This document shows positions 5,095 through 5,194 of a stretch of DNA of 5,194 bases, in pieces. The stretch comes from Chloroflexota bacterium (GTDB lineage Bacteria; Chloroflexota; Dehalococcoidia; Dehalococcoidales; JAHJRU01), in contig JAHJRU010000271.1 of the NCBI GenBank assembly GCA_018830745.1, positions 1 to 5,194 of the forward strand, written 5' to 3'. The notes under the pieces are model-generated. The model did not search any database and was not told the DNA's origin. It was given only the letters and a program-made list of their open reading frames with translations. Made by a program: the position numbers and the translations under genes. Position 1 is the stretch's first letter; each line of letters begins with the position of its first letter.

Positions 5095-5194
5095 TGTTGC
5101 GTATTTCGGAGCAAATTGGCCGGCGTCACGGAGCAAGTTGGCCACTCTGTCGGCGGAAGGTGGCCACCGTCTCGGAGCAAATTGGCCGGGGTGA
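5095..5194. mobile_element. Possible end of an IS21-like insertion sequence (body outside window)
   Basis: From about TGTTGCG at 5095 the sequence changes character and becomes an array of degenerate 22-bp repeats that continue to the window edge. IS21-family elements are known to begin with TG and to carry several internal repeats near their ends, thought to be transposase sites, ahead of istA. No istA/istB coding sequence and no target duplication can be seen here, so both the boundary and the family are inferences. A chromosomal tandem repeat unrelated to transposition is the alternative. Confidence 0.35.
5107..5194 (+). repeat. Four abutting degenerate 22-bp direct repeats
   Basis: The copies lie at 5107-5128, 5129-5150, 5151-5172 and 5173-5194 with no spacer. 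Twelve of 22 columns are invariant: CGG at 1-3, G at 5, AA at 7-8, TGGCC at 11-15 and T at 20. Copies 1 and 4 agree at 20 of 22 positions, while copies 2 and 3 share an AC after TGGCC, giving an A-B-B-A order. Copies 3 and 4 abut at 5172/5173 and copy 4 ends at the window edge, so more copies may follow. The period is close to two turns of DNA, placing all TGGCC cores on one face. Together with 5046-5106 this is the only long non-coding stretch in the window. Confidence 0.88.

Noticed and set aside
5107..5194. CRISPR array
   Set aside because: The 22-bp units abut with no spacers and are degenerate among themselves, unlike CRISPR repeats separated by unique spacers.
4853..5194. Plus-strand open frame through the cyclophilin promoter and the repeats (a GANWP sequence appears twice)
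   Set aside because: It is antisense to the cyclophilin N-terminus, and the repeated residues are simply the 66-bp spacing of repeat copies 1 and 4; it has no ribosome-binding site.

Overview
The window looks like bacterial chromosome carrying a heat-shock/proteostasis cluster. An HspR-type MerR repressor directly follows a DnaJ-family gene, as in the dnaK-grpE-dnaJ-hspR operons of Actinobacteria and some other phyla. A Clp ATPase and a small VTT/DedA-like membrane protein follow. A lipoprotein cyclophilin with a Pro-rich linker and the style of the small Cys-containing protein recall Chloroflexota (Dehalococcoidia). That placement is an inference from gene content and protein flavour, made without any search.

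Layout. Bases 1-480 hold the C-terminal half of a class B (CbpA-like, no zinc finger) DnaJ whose start lies outside the window. Bases 495-800 encode a short HspR, 14 nt downstream and probably cotranscribed. A candidate promoter near 827-832 precedes a 90-residue unrecognised protein (867-1139, TTG start, strong Shine-Dalgarno). A 102-nt leader with a 7-nt direct repeat and a stem-loop precedes the large Clp gene (1242-3695). This Clp protein is better read as ClpC than ClpB: it is 817 residues long, has a short UVR-like middle region and carries an IGF loop for docking ClpP. A VTT/DedA-like membrane protein follows (3758-4369, GTG start). It converges, with only 7 nt between stops, on a minus-strand cyclophilin-type peptidyl-prolyl isomerase lipoprotein (4377-5006), which has a good sigma-70-type promoter at 5040-5068.

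The right edge (5107-5194) is the least ordinary part. It consists of four directly abutting, degenerate 22-bp repeats that run into the window end. They resemble an array of protein-binding sites and could be the multi-repeat terminus of an IS21-like insertion sequence whose body lies outside.

How the genes fit together: DnaJ delivers misfolded clients to DnaK; HspR probably represses the chaperone operon, using DnaK as corepressor in the known systems; ClpC would unfold clients for ClpP; and the extracytoplasmic cyclophilin assists folding outside the membrane. No HspR operator (HAIR) was found in the window, so any autoregulatory site is probably upstream of the DnaK/DnaJ operon.
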